Source of the DNA: Pseudomonas sp. QTF5
GTDB taxonomy: Bacteria > Pseudomonadota > Gammaproteobacteria > Pseudomonadales > Pseudomonadaceae
NCBI RefSeq assembly: GCF_000512695.2
Contig: NZ_AZRW02000018.1
Coordinates: 1 to 64,000, forward strand
Length of the DNA: 64,000 nt
Reading direction: 5' to 3'
A program made the position numbers and the translations under genes. Below, piece after piece: positions 38,134 through 47,467 of this stretch. The notes beneath the pieces are model-generated. The model was not told the origin of the DNA. It ran no database searches and saw nothing but the letters and a program-made list of their open reading frames with translations. The stretch's first letter is position 1. Each line of letters starts with the position of its first letter.

Positions 38134-38209
38134 ATAAAAATAACCCGGGCGTGCCAAGACCTCTTCAGCAGAACGTCAGGCCATTGCCTACTCCCGTTCA
38201 GGAGGCTCC

Positions 38210-39514
38210 ATGAACCTCGATTCAACGGCGCCAGCGCTGGCTTATCAGTCAGGCTTTGGCAACGAATTCAGCAGCGAAGCGTTGCCCGGCGCACTCCCCG
38301 TCGGCCAGAACTCCCCGCAAAAAGCCCCTTACGGCCTGTACACCGAACTGTTCTCCGGTACGGCCTTTACCATGGCTCGCAGCGAAGCACGACGGACCTG
38401 GATGTACCGCATTCAGCCGTCGGCCAACCACCCGGCTTTCGTCAAACTGGATCGGCAACTGGCCGGCGGCCCATTGGGTGAAGTAACCCCCAATCGCCTG
38501 CGCTGGAATCCGTTGGACATTCCGACCGAACCCACCGATTTCATCGACGGGCTGGTGAGCATGGCCGCCAACTCGGGCGCGGAAAAACCGGCCGGGATCA
38601 GCATTTATAACTACCGCGCCAACCGTTCCATGGAACGGGTGTTTTTCAATGCCGACGGCGAACTGTTGCTGGTGCCGGAACTGGGCCGCTTGCGCATCGC
38701 CACCGAATTGGGCGTGCTGGAGCTTGCGCCGCTGGAAATCGCCGTGTTGCCTCGCGGGCTGAAATTCCGTGTCGAGCTGCTCGACCCGCAAGCCCGTGGC
38801 TACATGGCCGAAAACCATGGCGCGCCGCTGCGCCTGCCGGATCTGGGGCCGATTGGCAGCAACGGCCTGGCTAACCCGCGAGACTTCCTGACGCCGGTGG
38901 CCCATTTTGAAAACCTCAAGCAACCGACCACCCTGGTGCAGAAATTCCTCGGTCAGTTGTGGGGTTGTGAGCTCGACCATTCGCCGCTGAACGTGGTCGC
39001 CTGGCACGGCAATAACGTGCCGTACAAATATGACCTGCGCCGCTTCAACACCATCGGCACGGTCAGTTTCGATCACCCGGATCCGTCGATCTTTACCGTC
39101 CTGACCTCGCCAACCAGCGTGCACGGTCTGGCCAACCTCGACTTCGTGATCTTTCCGCCACGCTGGATGGTGGCCGAGAAAACGTTCCGTCCACCGTGGT
39201 TCCACCGCAACCTGATGAACGAATTCATGGGCCTGATTCAGGGCGAATACGATGCCAAGGCCGAAGGTTTCGTACCCGGCGGTGCGTCGTTGCACAGCTG
39301 CATGAGCGCCCACGGCCCCGACGGCGAGACCTGCACCAAGGCGATCAACGCCGAACTGGCGCCGGCTAAAATCGATAACACCATGGCCTTCATGTTCGAG
39401 ACCAGCCAAGTGTTGCGCCCGAGCCGATTCGCCCTGGATTGCCCGCAACTGCAAAACAATTACGACGCCTGCTGGGCCACGTTGCCCGCCACTTTCGACC
39501 CGACCCGGAGATAA
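38210..39514 (+). CDS. hmgA: Homogentisate 1,2-dioxygenase
   Basis: A 434-residue ring-cleaving iron dioxygenase that opens homogentisate to maleylacetoacetate. It begins with the usual [26 protein letters not shown]. Near the C-terminal half it has [29 protein letters not shown], which carries active-site residues of the Fe(II) centre, and [11 protein letters not shown]. Full length. It leads hmgA-fahA-maiA, with only 3 bases to the next gene. AGGAGG precedes the ATG at good spacing. Loss of this gene causes brown pyomelanin in pseudomonads. Confidence 0.97.
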   Translation: MNLDSTAPALAYQSGFGNEFSSEALPGALPVGQNSPQKAPYGLYTELFSGTAFTMARSEARRTWMYRIQPSANHPAFVKLDRQLAGGPLGEVTPNRLRWNPLDIPTEPTDFIDGLVSMAANSGAEKPAGISIYNYRANRSMERVFFNADGELLLVPELGRLRIATELGVLELAPLEIAVLPRGLKFRVELLDPQARGYMAENHGAPLRLPDLGPIGSNGLANPRDFLTPVAHFENLKQPTTLVQKFLGQLWGCELDHSPLNVVAWHGNNVPYKYDLRRFNTIGTVSFDHPDPSIFTVLTSPTSVHGLANLDFVIFPPRWMVAEKTFRPPWFHRNLMNEFMGLIQGEYDAKAEGFVPGGASLHSCMSAHGPDGETCTKAINAELAPAKIDNTMAFMFETSQVLRPSRFALDCPQLQNNYDACWATLPATFDPTRR

Positions 39515-39517
39515 CCC

Positions 39518-40822
39518 ATGACTCAGACTTCCATCACTCGTAGCTGGGTCGCCTCCGCCAACGGCCACGCGGATTTTCCGCTGCAAAACCTGCCGTTGGG
39601 CGTATTCAGCGTGAAGGGCACCGCGCCGCGCAGTGGCGTGGCGATCGGCGACCATATTTTTGATCTGGAAGCGGCACTGGAGGCCGGGCTGTTCGATGGC
39701 GTTGCGAGAACTGCAGTAGAAGCCACCCGAGGCGGCCAGTTGAATGCGTTTTTTGAACTGGGTCGCGAGGCACGCAGCGCTTTGCGTGAACGCTTGATCG
39801 AGTTGTTCAAAGAAGGCAGCACCCTGCACGGCAAGATCGAAGCCCAAGGCGCAAAACTGCTGCCGCTGGCGGCGGATTGTGAAATGCACCTGCCGGCGAA
39901 GATCAACGACTACACCGACTTCTACGTCGGCATCGAGCATGCGCAAAATGTCGGCAAGCTGTTCCGCCCGGACAACCCGTTGCTGCCGAACTACAAGTAC
40001 GTGCCGATCGGTTACCACGGCCGCGCCTCGACCATCCGCCCGTCCGGCACTGACGTGCGTCGGCCAAAAGGCCAGACCCTGCCGGCCGGCCAGACCGAGC
40101 CGACGTTTGGCCCGTGCGCACGTCTGGACTACGAACTGGAACTGGGTATCTGGATCGGTCAGGGCAACGACATGGGCGACTCGATCGCCATCGGTGACGC
40201 CGCCGAACACATCGCCGGTTTCTGCCTGCTCAACGACTGGTCGGCGCGGGACATCCAGGCCTGGGAATACCAGCCGTTGGGTCCGTTCCTGTCCAAGAGT
40301 TTCATCACCAGCATTTCGCCGTGGGTGGTGACGGCCGAAGCGCTGGAGCCGTTCCGTCGTGCGCAGCCTGCGCGCCCTGAAGGCGATCCGCAGCCGTTGC
40401 CGTATCTGTTCGATAAACGTGATCAGGCCGGTGGTGCCTTCGACATCGAACTCGAAGTGCTGCTGCTGACCGAATCGATGCGCGAGCAAAATCTGCCGGC
40501 CCATCGCCTGACTCTCAGCAACACACAACACATGTACTGGACCGTCGCGCAGATGGTTGCGCACCACAGCGTCAACGGTTGCCAGTTGCAGGCGGGTGAT
40601 CTGTTCGGTTCGGGCACATTGTCCGGTCCTGAAAACGGTCAGTTCGGCAGCCTGCTGGAAATCACCGAGGGCGGTAAAAAGCCGATCGAACTGGCTTCGG
40701 GCGAAGTGCGTAAATTCCTTGAGGACGGCGATGAAATCATTCTGCGCGCGCGTTGCAGCCGCGAAGGTTTTGCTTCCATCGGTTTTGGCGAATGCCGCGG
40801 CAAAGTGTTGCCTGCGCGCTAA
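39518..40822 (+). CDS. fahA: Fumarylacetoacetase
   Basis: A 434-residue enzyme (HmgB) that hydrolyses fumarylacetoacetate to fumarate and acetoacetate, the last step of tyrosine degradation. Family motifs are visible: DFYVGIEHAQNVGKLFRP, YKYVPIGYHGRAST, RLDYELELGIWIGQG (metal ligands), LLNDWSARDIQAWEYQPLGPF, and the C-terminal GFGECRGKVLPA. Full length. It lies 3 bases after hmgA and 12 before maiA in one operon. Confidence 0.97.
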   Translation: MTQTSITRSWVASANGHADFPLQNLPLGVFSVKGTAPRSGVAIGDHIFDLEAALEAGLFDGVARTAVEATRGGQLNAFFELGREARSALRERLIELFKEGSTLHGKIEAQGAKLLPLAADCEMHLPAKINDYTDFYVGIEHAQNVGKLFRPDNPLLPNYKYVPIGYHGRASTIRPSGTDVRRPKGQTLPAGQTEPTFGPCARLDYELELGIWIGQGNDMGDSIAIGDAAEHIAGFCLLNDWSARDIQAWEYQPLGPFLSKSFITSISPWVVTAEALEPFRRAQPARPEGDPQPLPYLFDKRDQAGGAFDIELEVLLLTESMREQNLPAHRLTLSNTQHMYWTVAQMVAHHSVNGCQLQAGDLFGSGTLSGPENGQFGSLLEITEGGKKPIELASGEVRKFLEDGDEIILRARCSREGFASIGFGECRGKVLPAR

Positions 40823-40834
40823 GAGGATCGGGTC

Positions 40835-41470
40835 ATGGAACTCTATACCTACTATCGTTCGACCTCGTCTTACCGGGTGCGTATCGCGCTGGCGCTGAAG
40901 GGACTGGATTACCAGGCACTGCCGGTCAACCTGATCGCGCCACAAGGTGGCGAACATCGGCAGGCGGCGTATCTGGGCATCAACCCGCAAGGCCGGGTGC
41001 CGGCCTTGCGCACCGACGAAGGCGAGTTGCTGATCCAGTCACCGGCGATCATCGAATACCTGGAGGAACGTTATCCACAGGTGCCGTTGCTGTCCAAAGA
41101 CTTCGCCGCCCGCGCTCATGAGCGTGGTGTGGCGGCGGTGATCGGTTGCGATGTTCACCCGCTGCACAACGTCAGCGTACTCAACAAGCTTCGGCAGTTG
41201 GGACACGATGAGCCGCAAGTGCTTGAGTGGATAGGTCACTGGATCAGCCAAGGGTTGGCGACGGTGGAGCAATTGATCGGTGACACCGGTTATTGCTTTG
41301 GCGATCAACCGGGGCTGGCGGACGTCTATTTGATCCCGCAGCTGTATGCAGCCGAGCGCTTCAATATTCCACTGGACGCCTACCCGCGAATTCGTCGAGT
41401 GGCGGCGCTGGCGGCGACACATCCAGCCTTCTTCCTGGCCCATCCGGCGAACCAGCCCGATACCCCGTAA
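40835..41470 (+). CDS. maiA: Maleylacetoacetate isomerase (zeta-class GST)
   Basis: A 211-residue zeta glutathione S-transferase (HmgC) that isomerises maleylacetoacetate to fumarylacetoacetate using glutathione as cofactor. The zeta signature YYRSTSSYRVRIALALKGL with the active-site Ser pair lies at about 4-22, followed by INPQGRVPAL and LIQSPAIIEYLEE in the thioredoxin-fold domain and the helical C-terminal domain. It is the last gene of the homogentisate operon; a REP element follows. Confidence 0.95.
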   Translation: MELYTYYRSTSSYRVRIALALKGLDYQALPVNLIAPQGGEHRQAAYLGINPQGRVPALRTDEGELLIQSPAIIEYLEERYPQVPLLSKDFAARAHERGVAAVIGCDVHPLHNVSVLNKLRQLGHDEPQVLEWIGHWISQGLATVEQLIGDTGYCFGDQPGLADVYLIPQLYAAERFNIPLDAYPRIRRVAALAATHPAFFLAHPANQPDTP

Positions 41471-41490
41471 AAGCCTTCACATAGACCCAA

Positions 41491-41578
41491 TGTGGGAGCG
41501 GGCTTGCTCGCGAAGAACGATAACGCGGTGCGTCAGAAATACCGCGGAGCCTTCTTCGCGAGCAAGCCCGCTCCCACA
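41491..41578. repeat. REP palindrome pair
   Basis: TGTGGGAGCGGGCTTGCTCG and its complement flank about 36 bases between the convergent maiA and SirB1-like genes. Confidence 0.92.
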
Positions 41579-41583
41579 TGAGG

Positions 41584-42387
41584 TCAGTGAACCACTGAGT
41601 TGGGCGGTAGGTGCCCTAATCGTTCTGTCAGGCGAATCCGCTGGATCGGATCGTCACTGAGCAGCAGGGCATGCTCCAGGTCAAAGCGCTCGGCATTCGG
41701 GCAGTCCAGTCGTTGGTAGAGGCTGGCCCGGGCCAGATAGTCGGAGGCGCTGGCGTTGCCCAGTTCAAGCACGCGCTCTGCGTCGATCAGGGCGTCGATA
41801 TAATCGTCATTCGTGAGGTACAACTGGCGCAGGTTGCGCGACAGCCGTTGCAGCATCTGCACCGGTTCGGCGGTCTGCAAATGCTCGGCGCTGAGCTTCA
41901 TGTTCGGGCCGTACTGGCGTTGCAGCAGTTCACGGCAATCATTGGGGTACAGCCGTCGCCCGCCGCACGGGTCGAGCAGGTGATCGGCGCCTTGTACCCG
42001 CAGCAGGAAATGTCCGGGAAAGTTGACCCCGACCATGGGAATCTCCAGCCTTCTGGCCAGTTCCAGCGCAATCAGGCCCAGCACCAGCGGCTGGCCCCGC
42101 CGACGTTCCAGCACTTTATTGAGTAGCGCCACTTGCGGGCGCAAGGGCGTGGAGTCGTCCTGGGCGAACCCCAGGTCATTCATTCGCCGCAACAACGGTT
42201 GCGCCAATTCACTCACCGGCACCATCGGCAACCCGTAGCTGACCCGCTGTTGCAGGTCCTTGAAGTCCGCCAGTACCGTCTCGGGATCCAGTTCCTTATC
42301 GTGTTCGACGGCCATCCACAGCGCCGCCTCGAACAGCGCGGGCGGTGATCGTTGCAGACAGTCGAAAAAACGTTGGCGCGGGGTCAT
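41584..42387 (-). CDS. SirB1-like transglutaminase/TPR protein
   Basis: A 267-residue protein of the SirB1 family. A transglutaminase-like core (about 60-170; NKVLERRRGQPLVLGLIALELARRL and VGVNFPGHFLLRV) is followed by a TPR-like helical tail (about 185-260; DYLARASLYQRLDCPNAERFDLEHAL). Catalytic Cys is not apparent in the core, so it may be a protein-binding rather than an enzymatic version. The biological role is unknown. The start at 42387 (MTPRQRFFDCLQ) fits the family; the frame extends upstream to 42447. Confidence 0.85.
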   Translation of the reverse strand: MTPRQRFFDCLQRSPPALFEAALWMAVEHDKELDPETVLADFKDLQQRVSYGLPMVPVSELAQPLLRRMNDLGFAQDDSTPLRPQVALLNKVLERRRGQPLVLGLIALELARRLEIPMVGVNFPGHFLLRVQGADHLLDPCGGRRLYPNDCRELLQRQYGPNMKLSAEHLQTAEPVQMLQRLSRNLRQLYLTNDDYIDALIDAERVLELGNASASDYLARASLYQRLDCPNAERFDLEHALLLSDDPIQRIRLTERLGHLPPNSVVH

Positions 42388-42570
42388 CAAAATCTCCGGG
42401 GAATGCCTCGTTTTAGCCCCGTCACACGCTTTCGTCCAGTACTGCACATAGGTAGTGACAGGTTATGTCCGAAAGCGTTCAAAGCAACGCCGCTTATTCC
42501 GGTGCGCTTCTGCAATTTTTGTGCGCAAGCCTATACTGGCGACTACAAGAAGTGATTCGGGAGCCCTACG

Positions 42571-43590
42571 ATGTTCGCTCTCATGCAAAGCACTCGCCTT
42601 GAATCGCTGCACCTGAGCGTCGATCCGGTCACCGGGTTGAAGGCGGTGATTGCCATCCACAACAGCCGTCTGGGACCTGCCCTGGGCGGGTGTCGTTACC
42701 TTGCTTACCCCAGCGATGAATCCGCGATCGAGGATGCTGTGCGCCTTGCCCAAGGCATGAGTTACAAGGCGGCCCTGGCTGGCCTGGCTCAGGGCGGTGG
42801 CGTTGCGGTGATTCTTCGCCCGACTCATGTGGAAAACCGCGCCGCGCTATTTGAAGCCTTCGGGCGCTGCATCAACGAACTCGACGGTCGCTACATCACC
42901 GCCATCGACGCCGGCACCTCAGTGGCGGACATGGATTGCATCGCCCAACAGACCCAATTCGTCACCAGCACCACTGCCGCGGGCGACCCTGCACCCCATG
43001 CGGCCATGGGCGTGTTCGCCGGCATTCGCAGCACCGCCATGGCCCGCTTGGGCAGCGATAATCTCGAAGGACTGCGCGTTGCCATTCAAGGCTTGGGCAA
43101 CGTCGGTTATGCCCTGGCCGAACAGTTACACGCTGCCGGTGCCGAGCTGCTGGTCAGCGATATCGATCACGGCAAAGTGCAGCTGGCCATGGAGCAGCTG
43201 GGCGCTCATCCGATCGCCAACGAAGCGCTGCTGAGCACCCCCTGCGATATTCTCGCACCCTGCGGCTTGGGCGGCGTGCTGAACAGCAACAGCGTGACGC
43301 AGCTGCGGTGCTCGGCGGTTGCAGGTTCCGCAAACAACCAATTGATCCATCTGGAAGTCGCCGATCAGCTGGAGCGCCGGGGCATTTTGTATGCGCCCGA
43401 TTACGTGATCAATGCCGGCGGGCTGATCTACGTGTCGCTCAAACACCGCGGGGAAGAGCTGACGACCATCACCGCGCACCTGTCGAAAATCAGTTCACGG
43501 CTGACCGAAGTCTTCGCCCATGCCCAGGCGGAAAAGCGTTCTCCGGCCCGGGTGGCGGATGAGTTGGCGGAGAAAGTGTTGTACCGGTGA
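42571..43590 (+). CDS. ldh: Leucine/valine/phenylalanine dehydrogenase family protein
   Basis: A 339-residue Glu/Leu/Phe/Val dehydrogenase. It has the substrate loop LGPALGGCRYLAYPSD, GMSYKAALAGL with K66, and the NAD-binding GLGNVGYALAEQLHAAGAELLVSDID. It would oxidise branched-chain amino acids to 2-oxoacids. The family GGGK motif reads GGGV (V78), so the second active-site lysine is missing; see the findings. The three dehydrogenase-complex genes 115 bases downstream would take the 2-oxoacid onward, matching the P. aeruginosa PA3418-PA3415 order. GAGCC is the only ribosome site visible. Confidence 0.87.
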   Translation: MFALMQSTRLESLHLSVDPVTGLKAVIAIHNSRLGPALGGCRYLAYPSDESAIEDAVRLAQGMSYKAALAGLAQGGGVAVILRPTHVENRAALFEAFGRCINELDGRYITAIDAGTSVADMDCIAQQTQFVTSTTAAGDPAPHAAMGVFAGIRSTAMARLGSDNLEGLRVAIQGLGNVGYALAEQLHAAGAELLVSDIDHGKVQLAMEQLGAHPIANEALLSTPCDILAPCGLGGVLNSNSVTQLRCSAVAGSANNQLIHLEVADQLERRGILYAPDYVINAGGLIYVSLKHRGEELTTITAHLSKISSRLTEVFAHAQAEKRSPARVADELAEKVLYR

Positions 43591-43705
43591 AGTTGAACTG
43601 ATGAAGGAGTGACGGCCTATCCGGTCGACTTGCTCCCCAAGCCCTGCGCCACAAACGTCGGGCCTGACAAATGCACGCCGACTCCCGCGTGCCAGGAGCC
43701 CTGTG

Positions 43706-44800
43706 ATGCCTCACAAGGTTGAGCTGCCGTACACCCGATTTTTATCCCCTGACGGCCAGTTGCTCGGCAATCTTCCCTCCTGGGCTGACGACTTCAATCT
43801 GTTGACGCACCTGTATCGGCAGATGGTCCTGACCCGCCTTTTCGATCAGAAAGCTGTCGCCCTGCAACGCACCGGGCGCATCGGCACTTATGCGCCGACC
43901 TTGGGCCAGGAAGCCATTGGCGTCGCGGTCGGCAGCCTGATGCACGCCGAAGACGTACTGATCCCGTATTACCGCGACACCGCCGTGCAATTGATGCGCG
44001 GCGTGCGCATGGAAGAAATCCTCTTGTATTGGGGCGGCGATGAGCGTGGCAGCGACTTTGCCGACCCGGCGGTCGCTGAGGATTTCCCGATCTGTGTGCC
44101 GATAGCCACCCAGGCCCTGCATGCCTGCGGCGTCGCCAGCGCCTTCAAGATTCGTGGCGAGCACCGGGTCGCTGTCACCACTTGTGGCGACGGGGGAACC
44201 AGCAAAGGTGACTTCCTCGAGGCCCTCAATGTCGCTGGCGCCTGGCAGTTGCCGGTGGTGTTTGTGATCAACAACAACCAATGGGCGATCTCGGTGCCGC
44301 GACGCATTCAGTGCGGCGCCCCCACCCTGGCGCAGAAAGCCATTGGGGCCGGGTTCCACGGAGAGCAAGTCGACGGCAATGACATGCTCGCCGTTTATGA
44401 CCGGGTGCAAGCGGCCCTCGAACGGGCGCGCCACGGGAAAGGTCCGGTGTTACTCGAATGCCTGAGCTATCGCCTCGGCGATCACACCACGGCCGACGAT
44501 GCCACGCGCTATCGGTCGGCGGACGAGGTCAAGCAGGCCTGGCTCGAAGAACCGATCAAACGCCTGCAACGCTTCATGGCCGGGCAAGGCGTATGGGACG
44601 AGGGCCGCGAACAGGCACTGATCAGCGAATGCCAAGGCTTGGTGCAGGGTGCTGTGGATAACTTCGAAGCGGCGGGTACGCAGGCACCGGAATCAGTGAT
44701 CGATCATGTCTACGCCCAGTGGCCGCAAGCGCTGGCAGAACAGCGCGAAGAGTTTCTGGAACGGGTGGCGCGCCGGACGGGAGGTTCGGGCCATGAGTAA
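43706..44800 (+). CDS. 2-oxoacid dehydrogenase E1 component, alpha subunit
   Basis: A 364-residue thiamine diphosphate-dependent E1 alpha. The ThDP/Mg motif is GDGGTSKGDFLEALNVAGA (about 165-183), with NNNQWAIS completing it, preceded by the PYYRDTAVQL substrate region and followed by the phosphorylation-loop-like YRLGDHTTADDATRYR. It decarboxylates pyruvate or a branched 2-oxoacid. The adjacent leucine-dehydrogenase-like gene favours a branched-chain substrate, though family members here are often annotated as pyruvate E1. The ATG at 43706 has AGGAG at 7 bases. Its stop overlaps the beta gene by 8 bases. Confidence 0.92.
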   Translation: MPHKVELPYTRFLSPDGQLLGNLPSWADDFNLLTHLYRQMVLTRLFDQKAVALQRTGRIGTYAPTLGQEAIGVAVGSLMHAEDVLIPYYRDTAVQLMRGVRMEEILLYWGGDERGSDFADPAVAEDFPICVPIATQALHACGVASAFKIRGEHRVAVTTCGDGGTSKGDFLEALNVAGAWQLPVVFVINNNQWAISVPRRIQCGAPTLAQKAIGAGFHGEQVDGNDMLAVYDRVQAALERARHGKGPVLLECLSYRLGDHTTADDATRYRSADEVKQAWLEEPIKRLQRFMAGQGVWDEGREQALISECQGLVQGAVDNFEAAGTQAPESVIDHVYAQWPQALAEQREEFLERVARRTGGSGHE

Positions 44801-45779
44801 CGGTAAGGTGACGCTGCTGGAAGCGGTGAATCTGGCGTTGCATCGGGCCATGAGCGAAGACGAAAACGTTATCGTCCTCGGTGAAGACGTCGGGGTGAAC
44901 GGTGGGGTGTTCCGCGCCACGCTGGGCCTGCGCGACAGCTTTGGTTTCAAGCGGGTGATCGACTCGCCGCTGGCCGAAACCATGCTCGGCGGGCTGGTGG
45001 TGGGGATGGCGGCCCAAGGCCTGAAACCGGTGGTGGAAATCCAGTTCATGGGGTTCATCTACGCCGCCATGGAGCACCTGGTGTCCCACGCCAGCCGCAT
45101 GCGCAACCGCACTCGCGGGCGGATCACCTGCCCGATGGTGATGCGCACGCCCATGGGCGCAGGGATACGCGCGCCAGAACATCACAGCGAAAGCACTGAA
45201 GCCCTGTTCGCGCATATACCGGGGTTGCGGGTGGTAATCCCGTCCTCACCGGCCCGGGCCTATGGCTTGTTGCTCGCGGCTATCGACGACCCGGATCCAG
45301 TGATATTTCTCGAACCCACCCGACTCTATCGAATGAACCCGCAACCGCTGCTGGATGACGGCAAGCGCCTGCCGTTGGACAGCTGCTTCACCCTGCGTGA
45401 AGGCAGCGACATTACCTTGATCAGTTGGGGCGCCAGTGTGATGGAAACCCTGCAAGCCGCCACGCAACTGGCCGAGCAGGGCGTCTCGGCGGAAGTGATC
45501 GATGTCGCCAGTATCAAACCGCTGGACCTCGACACGATGGAAGCCTCGGTACGCAAGACCGGTCGCTGCGTGATTGTGCATGAGGCGCCACGCTCCTGCG
45601 GGGTCGGCGCGGAAATCGCCGCCAGTCTCTACGAACGGGTACTTCTGGAGTTGCAGGCACCGATCCAGCGAGTCACCGCGCCAGATATTCCGCCGCCGCT
45701 GTATCGACTGGAATCGCTGTACATGCCCAGCGTCGAAGACATTCTTCATGCTTGTGACATCGTGCTGCACCACGCCTGA
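44793..45779 (+). CDS. 2-oxoacid dehydrogenase E1 component, beta subunit
   Basis: A 328-residue E1 beta partner forming the alpha2-beta2 decarboxylase. It has the conserved GEDVGVNGGVFRAT, DSPLAETMLGGLVVGMAAQGLKPVVEIQF and HSESTEALFAHIPGLRVVIPSSP segments of the transketolase-like pyrimidine domain and the C-terminal domain ending VEDILHACDIVL. The start at 44793 lies within the alpha-subunit stop region, so translation is coupled. It is 14 bases before the E2 gene. Confidence 0.93.
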   Translation: MSNGKVTLLEAVNLALHRAMSEDENVIVLGEDVGVNGGVFRATLGLRDSFGFKRVIDSPLAETMLGGLVVGMAAQGLKPVVEIQFMGFIYAAMEHLVSHASRMRNRTRGRITCPMVMRTPMGAGIRAPEHHSESTEALFAHIPGLRVVIPSSPARAYGLLLAAIDDPDPVIFLEPTRLYRMNPQPLLDDGKRLPLDSCFTLREGSDITLISWGASVMETLQAATQLAEQGVSAEVIDVASIKPLDLDTMEASVRKTGRCVIVHEAPRSCGVGAEIAASLYERVLLELQAPIQRVTAPDIPPPLYRLESLYMPSVEDILHACDIVLHHA

Positions 45780-45793
45780 CAGAGGAGGTTGCG

Positions 45794-46897
45794 ATGAAAT
45801 ATTTCAAACTGCCAGATCTGGGCGAAGGCTTGCAGGAGGCGGAAATCGTCCGCTGGCACGTCAAGGTCGGCGATACCGTCAAGGCTGACCAACTGCTGGT
45901 GTCAGTGGAAACCGCCAAGGCGCTGGTGGACATTCCCGCGCCCTACGACGGCGTGGTGGCGAAAACATTCGGTGGCGAGGGCGACATTCTTCACGTTGGC
46001 GAACCTCTGCTCGGTTACGAAGGCGAAGCGGATGCGGGCACCGTGGTGGGACGCCTCGAGGGCGGCGGCACGAATCAGGAGGATGCCTTTTTTATCGGCG
46101 CTGCGCCTTCGACCCGTGAGCACCTGGCGAACCGTGCCACGCCGGCGGTGCGTCAACTGGCTCGGCAGCTCGGCGTTGAACTGAGCGGCTTGACGGGCTC
46201 CGGCCAGGAAGGCCAGATCACCCGCAGTGACGTGGAAAACGCGGCCCAGACGGAACGCGAACGCTTCGGCGGTGAGAAGCTGCGGGGTGTTCGACGCAGC
46301 ATGGCGCTGAACATGGCCAGGTCCCATGCCGAAGTGGTGCCGGTGACGATTTTCGGTGATGCCGATCTGCATCGCTGGGGGCAGGCGCGAGAACCGCTGA
46401 TTCGTCTGGCCAAGGCGATGGCGGCCGCCTGCGCGGTGGAACCGGTGCTCAACAGCGCCTTCGATGGTAAAATCCTGGCGCTCAAGCAACACAAACGACT
46501 CGATCTGGGCATCGCCGTGGATACGCCGGACGGCTTGTTCGTGCCGGTGCTGCGCAATGTCGGTCAGCGCACGGCGGCGGATTTGAAGGAAGGTGTGATG
46601 CGTCTGCGGTCCGACGTGCAGGCGCGCTCGATCCCGCCCCAGGAAATGATGGGCGCGACCCTGACCCTGTCGAACTTCGGCACCTTGTTCGGCCGCTACG
46701 CCAACCCGGTGGTGGTGCCGCCGCAAGTGGCGATCCTCGCCGCGGGGGCGATCCGCGATGAACCGGTGGCGGTCGAGGGTGCGGTGGTGGTGCATCCGAT
46801 CCTGCCATTGTCCCTGACCTTCGATCATCGGGTGGTCACCGGTGGCGAGGCGGCGCGGTTCTTCAAGGCGTTGGTCGAGGCGCTGGAACAACCCTAG
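45794..46897 (+). CDS. Dihydrolipoyl acyltransferase (E2), short form
   Basis: A 367-residue E2 core. The N-terminal lipoyl domain carries the lipoate-accepting K42 in VETAKALVDIP, then a subunit-binding domain (about 115-150; PAVRQLARQLGVELSGLTG), then the acyltransferase domain. The catalytic motif, usually DHRXXDG, reads DHRVVTGG, with Thr in place of Asp, a variant I recall in this E2 subgroup. No E3 (lipoamide dehydrogenase) gene follows, so the complex must borrow one encoded elsewhere. It closes the ldh-E1a-E1b-E2 cluster. Confidence 0.92.
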   Translation: MKYFKLPDLGEGLQEAEIVRWHVKVGDTVKADQLLVSVETAKALVDIPAPYDGVVAKTFGGEGDILHVGEPLLGYEGEADAGTVVGRLEGGGTNQEDAFFIGAAPSTREHLANRATPAVRQLARQLGVELSGLTGSGQEGQITRSDVENAAQTERERFGGEKLRGVRRSMALNMARSHAEVVPVTIFGDADLHRWGQAREPLIRLAKAMAAACAVEPVLNSAFDGKILALKQHKRLDLGIAVDTPDGLFVPVLRNVGQRTAADLKEGVMRLRSDVQARSIPPQEMMGATLTLSNFGTLFGRYANPVVVPPQVAILAAGAIRDEPVAVEGAVVVHPILPLSLTFDHRVVTGGEAARFFKALVEALEQP

Positions 46898-46919
46898 ATC
46901 CAGGTTTCCCGCAGGCATG

Positions 46920-46949
46920 AAAAAGACCCTGAGCCATTTGGACTCAGGG
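46920..46949 (-). terminator. Intrinsic terminator of yebG (possibly bidirectional)
   Basis: The stem CCCTGAG/CTCAGGG (arms 46927-46933 and 46943-46949) precedes, on the minus strand, a run of five T residues. It lies 21 bases beyond the yebG stop and 22 bases past the E2 stop. Confidence 0.8.
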
Positions 46950-46970
46950 CCTATTCAATTCGGGCATTGC

Positions 46971-47318
46971 TTACTTTGGTGTCTTGGCAGCTTTGGCTGG
47001 CTTGGTCGGCTCAACGCCCGCTACTTCAATCGGTGCAGCTGCTTCAACAGGTTCACTAACTTCGGCGGGTGCATTCAGCAATTCGGACAGTGCGTCCGGC
47101 TGGCTCTTGAATGCCTTGGCGAATACATCACGGTTTTTCGCCATGTAGATCCCGGCTTCTTCCACCTGCTGTTCAGTCAAGGACGGAACGGCTTTTTGCA
47201 ACACTTCAGCCAGCAATTCTGCCAGTTCGAGCATTTTGTCATGACGGTCAGCTTCGGCTTTATCCATGAACAAGCGCTCCAGATCTCGGCTGCTGCGGTA
47301 TACCACTTCGACGGCCAT
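46971..47318 (-). CDS. yebG: SOS-regulated protein YebG
   Basis: A 115-residue protein. The first ~85 residues are YebG-like (MAVEVVYRSSRDLERLFMDKAEADRHDKML, then LAELLAEVLQKAVP and AGIYMAKNRDVFAKAF). The last ~30 are a Pro/Ala/Glu/Lys-rich tail, longer than in E. coli YebG. YebG is a DNA-damage-induced protein of unknown mechanism. A near-consensus LexA box lies 44 bases upstream, which independently confirms the assignment. It is convergent with the E2 gene, with a shared terminator. Confidence 0.93.
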   Translation of the reverse strand: MAVEVVYRSSRDLERLFMDKAEADRHDKMLELAELLAEVLQKAVPSLTEQQVEEAGIYMAKNRDVFAKAFKSQPDALSELLNAPAEVSEPVEAAAPIEVAGVEPTKPAKAAKTPK

Positions 47319-47361
47319 TCACCACCTCACATGCCTTCACATTAGTTGTCTGTTTCGACTA

Positions 47362-47377
47362 CTGTATTTATATACAG
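47362..47377 (-). promoter_or_regulatory. LexA box of yebG
   Basis: CTGTATTTATATACAG matches the LexA consensus CTGTATATATATACAG at 15 of 16 positions, and it sits 44-59 bases before the yebG start, as an SOS operator should. Confidence 0.93.
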
Positions 47378-47467
47378 CGAAAAGGATAAGCGAATCCCTG
47401 CGCTTTGGGTAGTGGCTTTTTAATGTAGACCGAATTCAGGGTTTGTCAGGTGAACCGAGTTGTCCCT

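Noticed and set aside
38249..40990. Long minus-strand frame opposite hmgA and fahA
   Set aside because: It lies antisense to two well-conserved enzymes, and its residues reflect codon-bias shadowing only.
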